Source: Lachnospiraceae bacterium (GTDB taxonomy: Bacteria > Bacillota > Clostridia > Lachnospirales > Lachnospiraceae). Taken from it: DNA of 64,000 nucleotides. The notes under the pieces were generated by a model. The model was not told the DNA's origin. It did not search any database and saw nothing but the letters and a program-made list of their open reading frames with translations. The DNA is taken from the NCBI GenBank assembly GCA_019421365.1, contig JAHZFJ010000010.1, positions 62,001-126,000 of the forward strand, given 5' to 3'. The position numbers and the translations under genes were made by a program. Below are positions 1 through 8,103 of this stretch, in pieces; within the stretch, counting starts at the first letter, position 1, and each line of letters begins with the position of its first letter.

Positions 1-29
1 TCTTTCATAATCTAATTAGTTGTGTTAAA

Positions 30-250
30 AATAAAAAAATCCCTTATCTAAACGATAAGAGACGAAAATATTCCGTGGTACCACTCCAATTGACTGCTAT
101 ATTAATACAGTCCACTTAACACTTTAACGCAGCTAACGTCAGACTCTTATATTCATTCTACTCGAATCTGCTTCTCCAAGTCCCTCTTCTTTGCTTCGCA
201 CTTATAGGACTCACACCAATCTCCTACTCGCTGAAAGTACCTAAAACAAA
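30..250 (-). promoter_or_regulatory. T-box riboswitch (tRNA-sensing leader), downstream gene outside window
   Basis: Read on the minus strand, this stretch carries the T-box core GGAGTGGTACCACGG near 74-94. It is followed by a terminator stem CTTATC/GATAAG (about 42-59) and a run of seven T residues. Upstream are purine-rich Stem I-like motifs (GAGTAGGAGA near 220-231, then a GGTGTGAGTCC segment). T-box leaders bind uncharged tRNA and let transcription continue into aminoacyl-tRNA synthetase, amino-acid biosynthesis or transport genes. The controlled gene lies left of position 1. I could not fix the specifier codon, so the amino acid is unknown. Confidence 0.88.
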
Positions 251-320
251 TACTCTTCTTTTCATGGAATTTAACATATTAAAAATAATGCAACTTTTGT
301 TACTTTTTTTCATTATAAAA

Positions 321-374
321 GCTAACGTTTTAATTGTCAACACCTTATTCTTAGCCGATTTGTAAAACGTTAGC
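321..374. terminator. Inverted repeat, probable terminator after the pspC-domain gene
   Basis: Perfect 12-bp arms GCTAACGTTTTA (321-332) and TAAAACGTTAGC (363-374) enclose 30 nt. On the minus strand the stem is followed by TTTT. It sits between the PspC-domain gene and the T-box transcript and probably ends the former. The loop is long for an intrinsic terminator, so confidence is moderate. Confidence 0.5.
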
Positions 375-395
375 TTATTTTATATCAAAAACCTC

Positions 396-587
396 TTATC
401 TTTCGTAACGAACTGGCATAATAATAGCAGCTACGATATAAGCAAGGATTCCAGCACCAAAGAAACCAAAGACAACCCACAACAAACGTACTACGGTAGG
501 ATCAATATTGATATAATCTGCAATTCCTGCACATACTCCACAAAGCATTTTATTAGTTGATGAGCGATATAATCTTTTTTGTTCCAT
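396..587 (-). CDS. PspC domain-containing small membrane protein
   Basis: This 63-residue protein is almost entirely one PspC domain. Its N-terminus (KRLYRSSTNKMLCGVCAGIADY) is the typical PspC opening, and a hydrophobic helix spans about residues 32-58. PspC domains act in envelope-stress responses as inner-membrane partners of regulators, but the role of these stand-alone Firmicute versions is not settled. GGAGG lies 7-8 nt before the ATG and supports the start. It follows the DUF4097 gene by 121 nt on the same strand and may share its transcript. PadR, DUF1700, DUF4097 and PspC genes often cluster, which supports a membrane-stress role by association. Confidence 0.85.
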   Translation of the reverse strand: MEQKRLYRSSTNKMLCGVCAGIADYINIDPTVVRLLWVVFGFFGAGILAYIVAAIIMPVRYER

Positions 588-708
588 AATTCATTCCTCC
601 ATATTTTAATAGTTATATTTGTTATTTAATCATTTAATTATCTATATTATTTAATGATATCATTTGTTTATATTCATACTATATATATTTGTTTCAAATA
701 GTATACAC

Positions 709-1563
709 TTATTCATTGCGAATTTCAACATTTCCCACACCACATTCGATATCAAATTCATATTCTGCATTACTGCCAAATATGTTACTATCACTTGTGA
801 AAGAATAATTGTCTCCATTGATATTAATATTACCTAAACCACAACTCAAGCTAAAGTCATAACGATTCTCAGGTTCTTTTAATTTAATTGAGATATTTCC
901 CATGCCACAATTAGCACTACTATTGCCTCTAATATCACCTTTAATTTCAATATCTCCAACACCACAATCGAGAGTAACATCTCTTGCAGTTAAATCTTTA
1001 ATAGCAATTTTTCCTGCTCCAACTTCTAAATTGCTTTCGTTCTTAACCAGTAATTTATTTGCAACTAACTCGCCAGCTCCCATTTCAAGATCAACATTGC
1101 CAGCTTCCATATCACATAGCTCTACTCTGCCAGCTCCAATTTCGATTACTAGGTTTTCAGGTGCAAAATTATCTGGTATATAGATTGTAACATTATATTT
1201 CGTATTATAATCATCATTATTGAAATATGGAATAACATGGCCAAAGACCTCAAAACCATTATGTTCGTCATCTTTAATTGTCCAAACATTATTCTCTACA
1301 TAGCTATTAAATGTTTTCTTATTCATGTTCTTAGCATCAATTGCAAATGTATCACCACGTTTGATTTTCACATCGGCAATATTTAGCTCAATTTTTATTG
1401 ATGTAATTTCATCGTTATACTCACTGTTAAAATCCAACACATAATCTCTTCTGTTAGAACCATTAATACTTACTCCACTTACTAATGCAATACTTACCAA
1501 TACAACTCCTAAAACAATTGCTATACCACTAATTCTTAAACAGTTCTTTGTGAATAGACTCAT
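709..1563 (-). CDS. DUF4097-family membrane-anchored beta-repeat protein
   Basis: The 284-residue protein has one N-terminal membrane anchor (about residues 9-31). The exterior part is rich in short beta-strand repeats of the form C-G-x-G-[ND]-[IV]-x-I, for example CGVGDIEI, CGMGNISI, CGLGNINI and CGVGNVEI. This is the DUF4097 pattern, thought to fold as a beta-helix or stacked-sheet domain. Function is unknown; the family usually travels with DUF1700 and PadR genes. Its ATG overlaps the stop codon of the upstream DUF1700 gene by 4 nt (ATGA), implying translational coupling. The minus-strand neighbours form one operon from the promoter near 2749-2777. Confidence 0.8.
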   Translation of the reverse strand: MSLFTKNCLRISGIAIVLGVVLVSIALVSGVSINGSNRRDYVLDFNSEYNDEITSIKIELNIADVKIKRGDTFAIDAKNMNKKTFNSYVENNVWTIKDDEHNGFEVFGHVIPYFNNDDYNTKYNVTIYIPDNFAPENLVIEIGAGRVELCDMEAGNVDLEMGAGELVANKLLVKNESNLEVGAGKIAIKDLTARDVTLDCGVGDIEIKGDIRGNSSANCGMGNISIKLKEPENRYDFSLSCGLGNININGDNYSFTSDSNIFGSNAEYEFDIECGVGNVEIRNE

Positions 1564-2345
1564 GCCATCACCCTCCTTCTAAAAGGTAGTCTACAGATAT
1601 TAATGATTCCTCGGAATGTCATAGGTATTAAAACTGCACAGTATCTTGTTAATATTGCAAACAATAGACCAATACCAATTAGTAATAAACCTACACCGCT
1701 TACAAAAAACGCTACCATTGGTAAAGTAAAAATCTGTACAATACCTGCTACTAAAGTAATTACACCGCCTAATATCAATCCAAAACTTATTCCTCCGAAT
1801 GCAACTACTAAAGAAAATACAACGGAGATAATTGCTATAAATATTCCAAACCCAGCACAAATCAACGGGATTCCTACTGGAATAAACAAGATTGCTCCAA
1901 TGATTAATAATATCTTAGGAATTTTTGAATATTCATATACATATGTCGGTTCCTTCTCTTGTTGCCAATTCGCAGACCCTGCATTGTGCCCTGCTGTATT
2001 ACCGTTTTCAGCATATCCGTGTGTGTTGTTGGTTTGATTTGCACTCTGATAATTTGGTTTTTCAACTTTTACTACAGCATCTACATTAGTTTTATCATAA
2101 ACGGGATTGTGATAACCGTTCTCTGTAAACTCCCCTATATCCCCCAGCGAATCACTTCTTAGATCTTCTTGTATAATAGCTGCCACTCGTTCTGGAGAAC
2201 CTAATTTATTAATTACTTGATCCTCATTCTCTAGACCAGCATCTTCAAAATAATCTGTATAATACTGAATTGCTTCTTGTCTATCCGCAACTGGTATGTT
2301 CTGAAGAAGATTTTCTAATTCATTTAAAAACTCCTGCCTATTCAT
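1560..2345 (-). CDS. DUF1700 (HAAS-type) membrane protein
   Basis: The 261-residue protein begins with a HAAS/DUF1700-like helical domain (residues 1-65, including the MNRQEFLNELENLL start and the LGSPERVAAIIQED motif). A polar, Asn-rich linker follows (about 75-135), then a strongly hydrophobic half with four or five membrane helices (about 143-250). HAAS domains occur next to PadR regulators and are thought to signal between the membrane and the regulator; that role is inferred. The start abuts the PadR stop codon (2346), and the stop overlaps the DUF4097 start, so three genes are tightly coupled. Confidence 0.82.
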   Translation of the reverse strand: MNRQEFLNELENLLQNIPVADRQEAIQYYTDYFEDAGLENEDQVINKLGSPERVAAIIQEDLRSDSLGDIGEFTENGYHNPVYDKTNVDAVVKVEKPNYQSANQTNNTHGYAENGNTAGHNAGSANWQQEKEPTYVYEYSKIPKILLIIGAILFIPVGIPLICAGFGIFIAIISVVFSLVVAFGGISFGLILGGVITLVAGIVQIFTLPMVAFFVSGVGLLLIGIGLLFAILTRYCAVLIPMTFRGIINICRLPFRRRVMA

Positions 2346-2663
2346 CTATTCCACCCCCACAAAAATGTTACTAATATTAGCTGAATACTTTTTCCACTCA
2401 TTACAATACATACGAAGCTGTGCCATTCCTTCACTGGTAACTTTGTAATATCTACGATTTCTACCACCAAACTCCATATCATACACTTCTAAACAATTAT
2501 CTTTCAATAATCTTCTAAGCACAGGATACAAGGTGGATTCCGAAATGTCAATCGCTTGTTGAACGTCTTGCGTTATTTTATATCCATATGTGCCATTCTC
2601 ATCTTTTGATACGACTGCTAGGACAATCGCATCTAATAATGCAGCACCTGTATTAAATACCAT
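2346..2663 (-). CDS. PadR family transcriptional regulator
   Basis: This 105-residue protein is a PadR winged helix: the N-terminal helices (GAALLDAIVLAVVSK), the YGYKITQDV segment, the recognition helix ESTLYPVLRRLLKD and the wing with R-R-Y-Y-K-V-T. The open frame extends upstream to 2777, but that extension runs through the promoter. The ATG at 2663 has AAGGAGG 8-9 nt upstream, so I chose it. The gene leads the PadR-DUF1700-DUF4097 operon and very likely represses itself through the palindrome over its own -10 box. The inducing signal is unknown; envelope stress is the usual suspicion. Confidence 0.9.
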   Translation of the reverse strand: MVFNTGAALLDAIVLAVVSKDENGTYGYKITQDVQQAIDISESTLYPVLRRLLKDNCLEVYDMEFGGRNRRYYKVTSEGMAQLRMYCNEWKKYSANISNIFVGVE

Positions 2664-2748
2664 ACTTCCAACCTCCTTATTATTAGTTGTATGAAACATA
2701 TAGTAGTTCTTAACCATATTGTTTTTCTTATATTGTTTTGATACTAAT

Positions 2749-2777
2749 ACTATACGTCGTATAATATTATGTGTCAA
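2749..2777 (-). promoter_or_regulatory. SigA-type promoter with overlapping PadR operator
   Basis: On the minus strand there is TTGACA (2777-2772), a 17-nt spacer, then TATAGT (2754-2749). A perfect odd palindrome TATACGACGTATA (2751-2763) covers most of the -10 box and the end of the spacer. It is well placed to be the autoregulatory operator of the PadR protein encoded just downstream. The binding assignment is inferred from position and symmetry. Confidence 0.75.
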
Positions 2778-2845
2778 CGAAAAAGTGTGAATTTATCAAA
2801 GTCATTACATTTGTCATATTAGTATGACAAAGGCCATTACGCAAA

Positions 2846-2895
2846 AAGGCTGTTGCAAAATCGATTCAAGTAATCAAATCGTTTACAACAGCCTT
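2846..2895 (-). terminator. Terminator of the gal operon
   Basis: Arms AAGGCTGTTG and CAACAGCCTT with inner CGATT/AATCG pairing form a long hairpin. On the minus strand it is followed by TTTTTGC. It lies 14 nt beyond the galT stop. The GGCTGTTGCAAAA core recurs at 10090-10127 and before 20222. Confidence 0.8.
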
Positions 2896-2909
2896 CTTAT
2901 TCTCTTATA

Positions 2910-4406
2910 TTATAAAGTATAAATAAATCTCATAAACGCTTCTTTTCCTGCCAAGTCGCGTTTGTAGACACCTGCATGTTCTAATACTTTAGCAAATACT
3001 AGTCCTATTTCTTGTTGAATAATCTCGTGTATATTGTCTGCATTCATTTCTGGGTGCTTATTAATCACTTCTACTGCCCAATCAGCATGGACCCGTAATG
3101 TTTCATCCTTCGTAAGATCTTCTTTCGCAATTATTGCGGCTTCTAACTGCTCCATCTCTGTCTTAAGTCTTGCTGGTAATACTGCAAGGCCCATAACTTC
3201 AATAAGGCCGATGTTCTCTTTCTTAATATGATGAAGTTCAGCATGGGGATGATATACACCAAGTGGGTGTTCCTCAGTCGTGATATTATTTCGAAGTACT
3301 AAGTCAAGTTCGAATACTTCACCATTCTTTCTTGCAATTGGAGTAATTGTATTATGCGGTTCTCCATCTGTTTCGGCAAAGATGAAAGCTTGCTCATCTG
3401 TGTAACCTCTCCAAGTTGTAAGAATATGATCACCTAGCGTAACAAGGCGAGTTTCATCCTTACAACGTAGACGGATAACAGACATTGGCCATTTAACAAT
3501 TCCCGCTTCTACATCTTCAAAGCCTTTAATAACGAATGTATCCTCTATAGGAGCGTCTGCCATTGCAAATTGATAATGTCCGCCTTGGAAATGATCATGG
3601 CTTAAGATTGAACCTCCTACAATTGGTAGATCTGCATTGGAACCAACGAAATAATGAGGGAATTGCTTAACAAAGTCAAATAGTTTGACATATGTATTCT
3701 TTTCAATCTTCATTGGTGTATGTTCTCCATTGAATACGATACAATGCTCGTTATAATATACGTATGGTGAGTATTGAAAGCCCCAATTGCTATCATTAAT
3801 TTCAATTGGTATAATTCTATGATTCTGACGAGCTGGATGATTTACTCTACCCGCATACCCTTCATTCTCTACACAAAGAAGGCATTTTGGATAACCACTT
3901 TGCTTTACTAATTTGGCTGCTGCAATAGCTTTCGGGTCCTTCTCTGGTTTTGATAGGTTAATTGTAATATCAAGCTTTCCGTATTCTGTGTTCGTAACCC
4001 ATTTTACGTCCTTTTCAATACGATATCTTCTTATATAATCAGAATCCTGACTTAATTTATAATAATAGTTCGTTGCCGCTTCTGGTGATTCTTTATATCT
4101 CTCCCAGAAAGTATGTATAACTTCAGAAGGTCTAGGCATCAATTTACTCATGATTTTCGTATCAAATAAATCACGATATACAATGCTATCTTCTTTCGTA
4201 ATTCCATGTGCTGCTGCATAATCAAGCATTTCTTTTAATGTTTCTTCTAAGGAGAATACTTCATTAGAAGAAATATCTTTATCATCTAACTCGTCAAGTT
4301 CGAATAATTCGAGCAGGGTATTTGTTGTAAATACCCTGTCTTCTTCTTTGATTAATTCATTATAAAGCGCATACTCAACAAGCTGTCTAATGTTTTTACT
4401 AATCAT
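2910..4406 (-). CDS. galT: UDP-glucose--hexose-1-phosphate uridylyltransferase (class II GalT)
   Basis: GalT exchanges UMP between UDP-glucose and galactose 1-phosphate, giving UDP-galactose and glucose 1-phosphate in the cytoplasm. At 498 residues it is the long Firmicute class II type, not the roughly 350-residue HIT-fold E. coli type. Recognisable segments are SGYPKCLLCVENEGYAGR, SNADLPIVGGSILSHDHFQGG and the C-terminal GVYHPHAELHHIKKENIGLIE. The ATG follows the galE stop directly (TAAATG), with GGAGG upstream inside the end of galE, so translation is coupled. It is the last gene of galK-galE-galT. Its substrate may come from galactokinase or from the GH112 phosphorylase at 34397-36553. 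Confidence 0.95.
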   Translation of the reverse strand: MISKNIRQLVEYALYNELIKEEDRVFTTNTLLELFELDELDDKDISSNEVFSLEETLKEMLDYAAAHGITKEDSIVYRDLFDTKIMSKLMPRPSEVIHTFWERYKESPEAATNYYYKLSQDSDYIRRYRIEKDVKWVTNTEYGKLDITINLSKPEKDPKAIAAAKLVKQSGYPKCLLCVENEGYAGRVNHPARQNHRIIPIEINDSNWGFQYSPYVYYNEHCIVFNGEHTPMKIEKNTYVKLFDFVKQFPHYFVGSNADLPIVGGSILSHDHFQGGHYQFAMADAPIEDTFVIKGFEDVEAGIVKWPMSVIRLRCKDETRLVTLGDHILTTWRGYTDEQAFIFAETDGEPHNTITPIARKNGEVFELDLVLRNNITTEEHPLGVYHPHAELHHIKKENIGLIEVMGLAVLPARLKTEMEQLEAAIIAKEDLTKDETLRVHADWAVEVINKHPEMNADNIHEIIQQEIGLVFAKVLEHAGVYKRDLAGKEAFMRFIYTL

Positions 4407-5399
4407 TTATTTACCTCCAAAACCGTTTGGATGAGTACTGTGCCATTTCCATGCAGATGCTATAATTTCTTCAGGATCATCATGTTCTGGTTTCCAACCA
4501 AGTACAGTTCTAGCTTTATCACTTGATGCGATCAATTGTGCTGGATCACCAGCTCTTCTTGGAGAAACCACTGCTTTGATTTCATCTCCAGTAACTTTTC
4601 TCGCTGTGTCAATTACTTCTTTAACTGTGAAGCCTACACCATTACCAAGATTGAAGATATTACTTTCTCCGCCCTCAGCAAGGTATTTCACTGCAAGAAT
4701 ATGTGCCTGTGCTAAATCTGTTACATGAATATAATCTCTTACACATGTACCATCTTTTGTGTCATAATCTTCTCCAAAGATTGCAATAGACTCTCTTTGA
4801 CCGTTTGGAACTTGTAGTATTAATGGGATAAGATGACTTTCTGGATTATGTGCTTCTCCAATCATACCACTTACATGAGCACCACATGCGTTAAAATAAC
4901 GTAATGATACATAACGAAGGTTATGAGCTTTTGCAGTCCACTTGAACATCTTCTCCATAGATAATTTTGTTTCACCATATGTGTTAGTTGGTTCTGTCTT
5001 GTCACTTTCTAGAATTGGCACTCTCTCTGGCTCTCCATAAGTAGCTGCTGTAGAAGAAAATACAATCTTATCAATTCCATGAGCAACCATAGCTTCTAAT
5101 AAAACTTTCGTTCCACATAAATTATTATCATAGTACTTAAGTGGATCAACCATACTTTCTCCAACTAAAGAGTTAGCCGCAAAATGGATAACTGCATCAA
5201 TTTTCTCTTTCGCAAAGACACTGTCTAAGAAAGCACGATCTCTAATATCGCCTTTGTAGAAACGTGCCTTTTCATGAACTGCTTCAATATGTCCTGTTTC
5301 CAAATTATCAATAATAACAACATCTTCACCTCTGTCAATCAACTCATAAACAGTGTGTGATCCAATGTAACCTGCGCCACCTAAAACTAAAATTGTCAT
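4407..5399 (-). CDS. galE: UDP-glucose 4-epimerase
   Basis: GalE interconverts UDP-galactose and UDP-glucose using bound NAD. The 330-residue protein opens with the Rossmann motif GGAGYIG (residues 7-13) and has the short-chain dehydrogenase catalytic pair YGETK (Y141, K145) plus the SST segment near 115-117. An open frame extends 15 codons further upstream, but the ATG at 5399 has GGAG 8 nt before it and leads directly into the nucleotide-binding strand, so I start there. It lies 29 nt after galK and abuts galT, consistent with one operon. Confidence 0.95.
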   Translation of the reverse strand: MTILVLGGAGYIGSHTVYELIDRGEDVVIIDNLETGHIEAVHEKARFYKGDIRDRAFLDSVFAKEKIDAVIHFAANSLVGESMVDPLKYYDNNLCGTKVLLEAMVAHGIDKIVFSSTAATYGEPERVPILESDKTEPTNTYGETKLSMEKMFKWTAKAHNLRYVSLRYFNACGAHVSGMIGEAHNPESHLIPLILQVPNGQRESIAIFGEDYDTKDGTCVRDYIHVTDLAQAHILAVKYLAEGGESNIFNLGNGVGFTVKEVIDTARKVTGDEIKAVVSPRRAGDPAQLIASSDKARTVLGWKPEHDDPEEIIASAWKWHSTHPNGFGGK

Positions 5400-5428
5400 A
5401 TTTCTTTCTCCTTTCTTAATACCATGCC

Positions 5429-6604
5429 TTATTCTAGTATACACGGTCCGTTTCCAATTTCAACTACATAAAAATCTGCTTTATATCCTATTTTTCGTAG
5501 ATAGTCATCTCCCACATTCTGAATGAATGCATCAATTGCTTCTTCTTTTACGATACTTACCGTACAACCACCAAAGCCCGCACCTGTCATTCTAGAGCCA
5601 ATAACCCCTTCTTGTTTCCATGCAGCTTCTACTAATGTATCTAATTCCATACCTGTAACTTCATAATCATCACGAAGTGATACATGGGATTCATTCATCA
5701 ATTTACCAAATGTTACAACGTCATTGGCTTTCAATGCACTCACCGCTTGAATCGTTCTTTGATTTTCATAAACAGCATGCTTTGCGCGTTTTCTTCTAAC
5801 ATCATCTTGAATTGCATCTTTGTACTGCTCAAATTCTTCTTCGGAAAGTTCACCTAATGTATTAATCGATACAACTTTCTTTAATTCTTCCAGTGCTGTT
5901 TCACATTCTGTTCTTCTTTCATTATACTTAGAATCACCTAAACCGCGTTTCTTATTACTACAAGCAATTACAATCTTAGCACCTTCTAGTTGCAGTGGAG
6001 CATATTCATATTCGAGATTGCTTGTGTCTAGGAATATAGCATTATCCTTCTTTCCCATAGCAATTGCGAATTGATCCATTATACCACAATTTACACCTAT
6101 AAAATTGTTCTCTGCATATTGACTGATTAATGAAATATCTACTAAAGAAGCATTAAATCCAAATGTCTGGTTTAATATGTATCCGGTTACAACTTCAATA
6201 GAAGCAGAAGAAGATAAACCTGAACTATTTGGAATATTGCCAAAGTATAAAATATCTAATCCAGCGTCAATCTTCATTCCTTTTTCAGCAAATGCCCAAA
6301 CAACACCTTTAGGATAGTTAGACCAGTCGTCTTCTTTCGCATATGATAAACCATCTAATGATACAGTGATAACGCCTAATTCATCAAAATTAACCGAATA
6401 TAAACGTAAGTTACGATTTGTGTTTTTTCTAGCAATCGCATATGTACCAATTGTTAAAGCACATGGAAAAACATGCCCTCCATTGTAATCTGTATGTTCT
6501 CCTATTAGATTGACTCTTCCTGGCGCAAAATATGGAATGATTTGCCCTCCTGGACCAAATACCTCAGTAAACTTTGCTAATAAATCTTCTTTGATCTTTT
6601 GCAT
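5429..6604 (-). CDS. galK: Galactokinase
   Basis: GalK phosphorylates galactose at C1 with ATP. The 391-residue length is normal. It has the galactokinase signature GRVNLIGEHTDYNGG (29-43), the GHMP ATP-binding loop GLSSSAS (129-135) and the C-terminal GHMP motif GSRMTGAGFGGCTVSIV. GGGAG precedes the ATG. It is the first gene of galK-galE-galT; the spacer upstream carries two inverted repeats that may be operators, and a winged-helix regulator gene lies 149 nt upstream on the same strand. Confidence 0.96.
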   Translation of the reverse strand: MQKIKEDLLAKFTEVFGPGGQIIPYFAPGRVNLIGEHTDYNGGHVFPCALTIGTYAIARKNTNRNLRLYSVNFDELGVITVSLDGLSYAKEDDWSNYPKGVVWAFAEKGMKIDAGLDILYFGNIPNSSGLSSSASIEVVTGYILNQTFGFNASLVDISLISQYAENNFIGVNCGIMDQFAIAMGKKDNAIFLDTSNLEYEYAPLQLEGAKIVIACSNKKRGLGDSKYNERRTECETALEELKKVVSINTLGELSEEEFEQYKDAIQDDVRRKRAKHAVYENQRTIQAVSALKANDVVTFGKLMNESHVSLRDDYEVTGMELDTLVEAAWKQEGVIGSRMTGAGFGGCTVSIVKEEAIDAFIQNVGDDYLRKIGYKADFYVVEIGNGPCILE

Positions 6605-6676
6605 AGTTAATCTCCCTTCGCTTAATCCATAAAAACTAATAACTAAATTATAATACTTTTAATTCAATACAGTTTT

Positions 6677-6739
6677 TATGTTTTAAAACATATTTTTTGT
6701 TCTTAAGTGTATTTTACATCAAATCAGAATTGATGTAAA
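6677..6739 (-). promoter_or_regulatory. Candidate operator sites upstream of galK
   Basis: Two symmetric sequences lie between the regulator gene and galK. One is the perfect 16-bp palindrome TATGTTTTAAAACATA (6677-6692). The other is an inverted repeat with arms TTTACATCAA (6713-6722) and TTGATGTAAA (6730-6739). On the minus strand a TATAAT lies roughly 30 nt downstream of the palindrome, so the palindrome would sit near -40 to -55. The second repeat is close behind the regulator's stop and could instead be a weak terminator. No bound factor is known. Confidence 0.4.
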
Positions 6740-6753
6740 TACATTTATTATGT

Positions 6754-7674
6754 TTATTTGTAGATTTTCATTACAATATCTTGTTCATAATCACCAAAAC
6801 CATTCCCGAATAAATTCATTCCACCTTTATGTGTGGCATTCTCTTTAACACCAAGTCGAACAGATATATACTCTCTCTCAGATAAACCAAACTCTTTGAT
6901 TGTTTTCCCAGAGAATTTTTCTTCATCTAGATAAATCCCATCTGTCGTTATTACCCAGGTTTTTAGCATACCGTATTGCGTATTCTTATCTGGCCACCAT
7001 TCAGGATTTAATCTTCCTCTACGCCCACCAAAATCACTAGGGCACTCCCAGGTTGCTGCTTCTATACCATTTACCCACAAAGTAATGTCAGAAGGATATT
7101 CCATGTTATAATCATGATCTTCTGAGCACAATTCCGCAGAGATTTCAATTCTACTTGGTTCTCCTGACTTAATACTATTGTTAGGAAATCTATATTCCAC
7201 ATACCCATCCCCTAACCACAATAATTTGGCATGCATACGCTCCGGATTATAGAAACATCTTGGTTCATCCTCATCATCAATCGGACCTTTCAGGCTAACT
7301 AATCCGCACGTTGGTATTACCTTATAATCAACATAATTACCAATTGGCATCTGTATCGTCTCAACCTGCTGATGATATTTCTCCTTTGTATGTAAGTTGA
7401 CTGAAGCACGCTCTACTTGTAATGTGCATAATTTCATAGAGCCACGTATTCCTGGTAACAATGTAGTACGAATAATTCCCGCATCCTCTAACACACGAAT
7501 GTGGGCCGCGGCAGAAGAAGGCGCTAATTTAAGCTTTTCCGCAATCTCGTTAATATTATATTCATGTCTATATAATAACTTAATAATATCTATTCGTACT
7601 TCTGATGACAAAGCCTTCCCAACAGCGGCTAATTGTTTTCCATCATCAAGATTTAATTCAATTGATTTTAGCAT
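6754..7674 (-). CDS. ArsR-like winged-helix transcriptional regulator with C-terminal sensor domain
   Basis: The 306-residue protein has an N-terminal winged helix (about residues 12-75; ALSSEVRIDIIKLL, then NINEIAEKLKLAPSSAAAHIRVLEDAG), typical of ArsR-like regulators. A C-terminal part of about 220 residues, rich in Trp and beta-strand-like segments, is one I do not recognise by name. It resembles a ligand-sensing domain found in similar Lachnospiraceae regulators, but that is an impression, not a match. Position just upstream of galK suggests control of galactose or another sugar. The ATG is preceded by AGGAGC. Confidence 0.7.
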   Translation of the reverse strand: MLKSIELNLDDGKQLAAVGKALSSEVRIDIIKLLYRHEYNINEIAEKLKLAPSSAAAHIRVLEDAGIIRTTLLPGIRGSMKLCTLQVERASVNLHTKEKYHQQVETIQMPIGNYVDYKVIPTCGLVSLKGPIDDEDEPRCFYNPERMHAKLLWLGDGYVEYRFPNNSIKSGEPSRIEISAELCSEDHDYNMEYPSDITLWVNGIEAATWECPSDFGGRRGRLNPEWWPDKNTQYGMLKTWVITTDGIYLDEEKFSGKTIKEFGLSEREYISVRLGVKENATHKGGMNLFGNGFGDYEQDIVMKIYK

Positions 7675-7790
7675 AATAACAAACGAGCTCCTTTACAACA
7701 GAATTTTTGTTGTATTCAGTATACCATAGACAAACCTTCCCTGACAATAGGAGTATTCACGTCAATAGGACATTTTTCTACATATTTACT

Positions 7791-7819
7791 TTGAATCCTA
7801 TTACTTCCTATGATATAAT
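7791..7819 (+). promoter_or_regulatory. SigA-type promoter of the yjfB-like gene
   Basis: TTGAAT (7791-7796), a 17-nt spacer and TATAAT (7814-7819) lie 44 nt before the start codon. The motility sigma factor pattern was not seen, so expression may be vegetative. Confidence 0.6.
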
Positions 7820-7863
7820 TAATTAATATTTATTTTTAATAAATTATACAAAGGAGGGCGTTT

Positions 7864-8040
7864 ATGGATATCACAGCACTTTCAACTGGTTTAAGTCAAG
7901 CTAACCTCATGTCACAAGTTAGCGCATCTGTTTTAAAATTATCTATGGATACTGTAGAACAATCAATGGATAACATGATAAAGATGATGGAGACTTCCGT
8001 TAATCCGGATCTTGGCGGGACAATCGATATCTCTGTCTAG
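7864..8040 (+). CDS. YjfB-family putative motility protein
   Basis: This short gene encodes 58 residues, starting MDITALSTGLSQANLM and ending NPDLGGTIDISV. The MDI-A-LS-GLSQA opening, the amphipathic helix with VLKLSMDTVEQSMDNM and the C-terminal NP-LG--IDI motif fit the YjfB family (named putative motility protein). AAAGGAGGG stands 5-6 nt before the ATG. It is monocistronic, with its own promoter and a strong terminator 16 nt after the stop. Members occur in flagellated Firmicutes; the molecular role is unknown. Confidence 0.8.
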   Translation: MDITALSTGLSQANLMSQVSASVLKLSMDTVEQSMDNMIKMMETSVNPDLGGTIDISV

Positions 8041-8056
8041 GAATCGATAACAGTCC

Positions 8057-8096
8057 AAAGGGAGTTATAACATATTTATTTGTTATAACTCCCTTT
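8057..8096. terminator. Bidirectional terminator between yjfB-like gene and araD
   Basis: Perfect 16-bp arms AAAGGGAGTTATAACA (8057-8072) and TGTTATAACTCCCTTT (8081-8096) flank an 8-nt AT loop. It lies between converging genes and can serve both strands, although the trailing T runs are short. Confidence 0.75.
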
Positions 8097-8103
8097 GCTA
8101 TTC

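Noticed and set aside
195..204. CTTCGCACTT in the T-box as another copy of the cloverleaf repeat
   Set aside because: Only ten bases match and they fall within T-box Stem I; no other part of the repeat is present.
2664..2777. N-terminal extension of the PadR protein to 2777
   Set aside because: It runs through the -35 and -10 boxes and lacks a ribosome site, while the ATG at 2663 has AAGGAGG.
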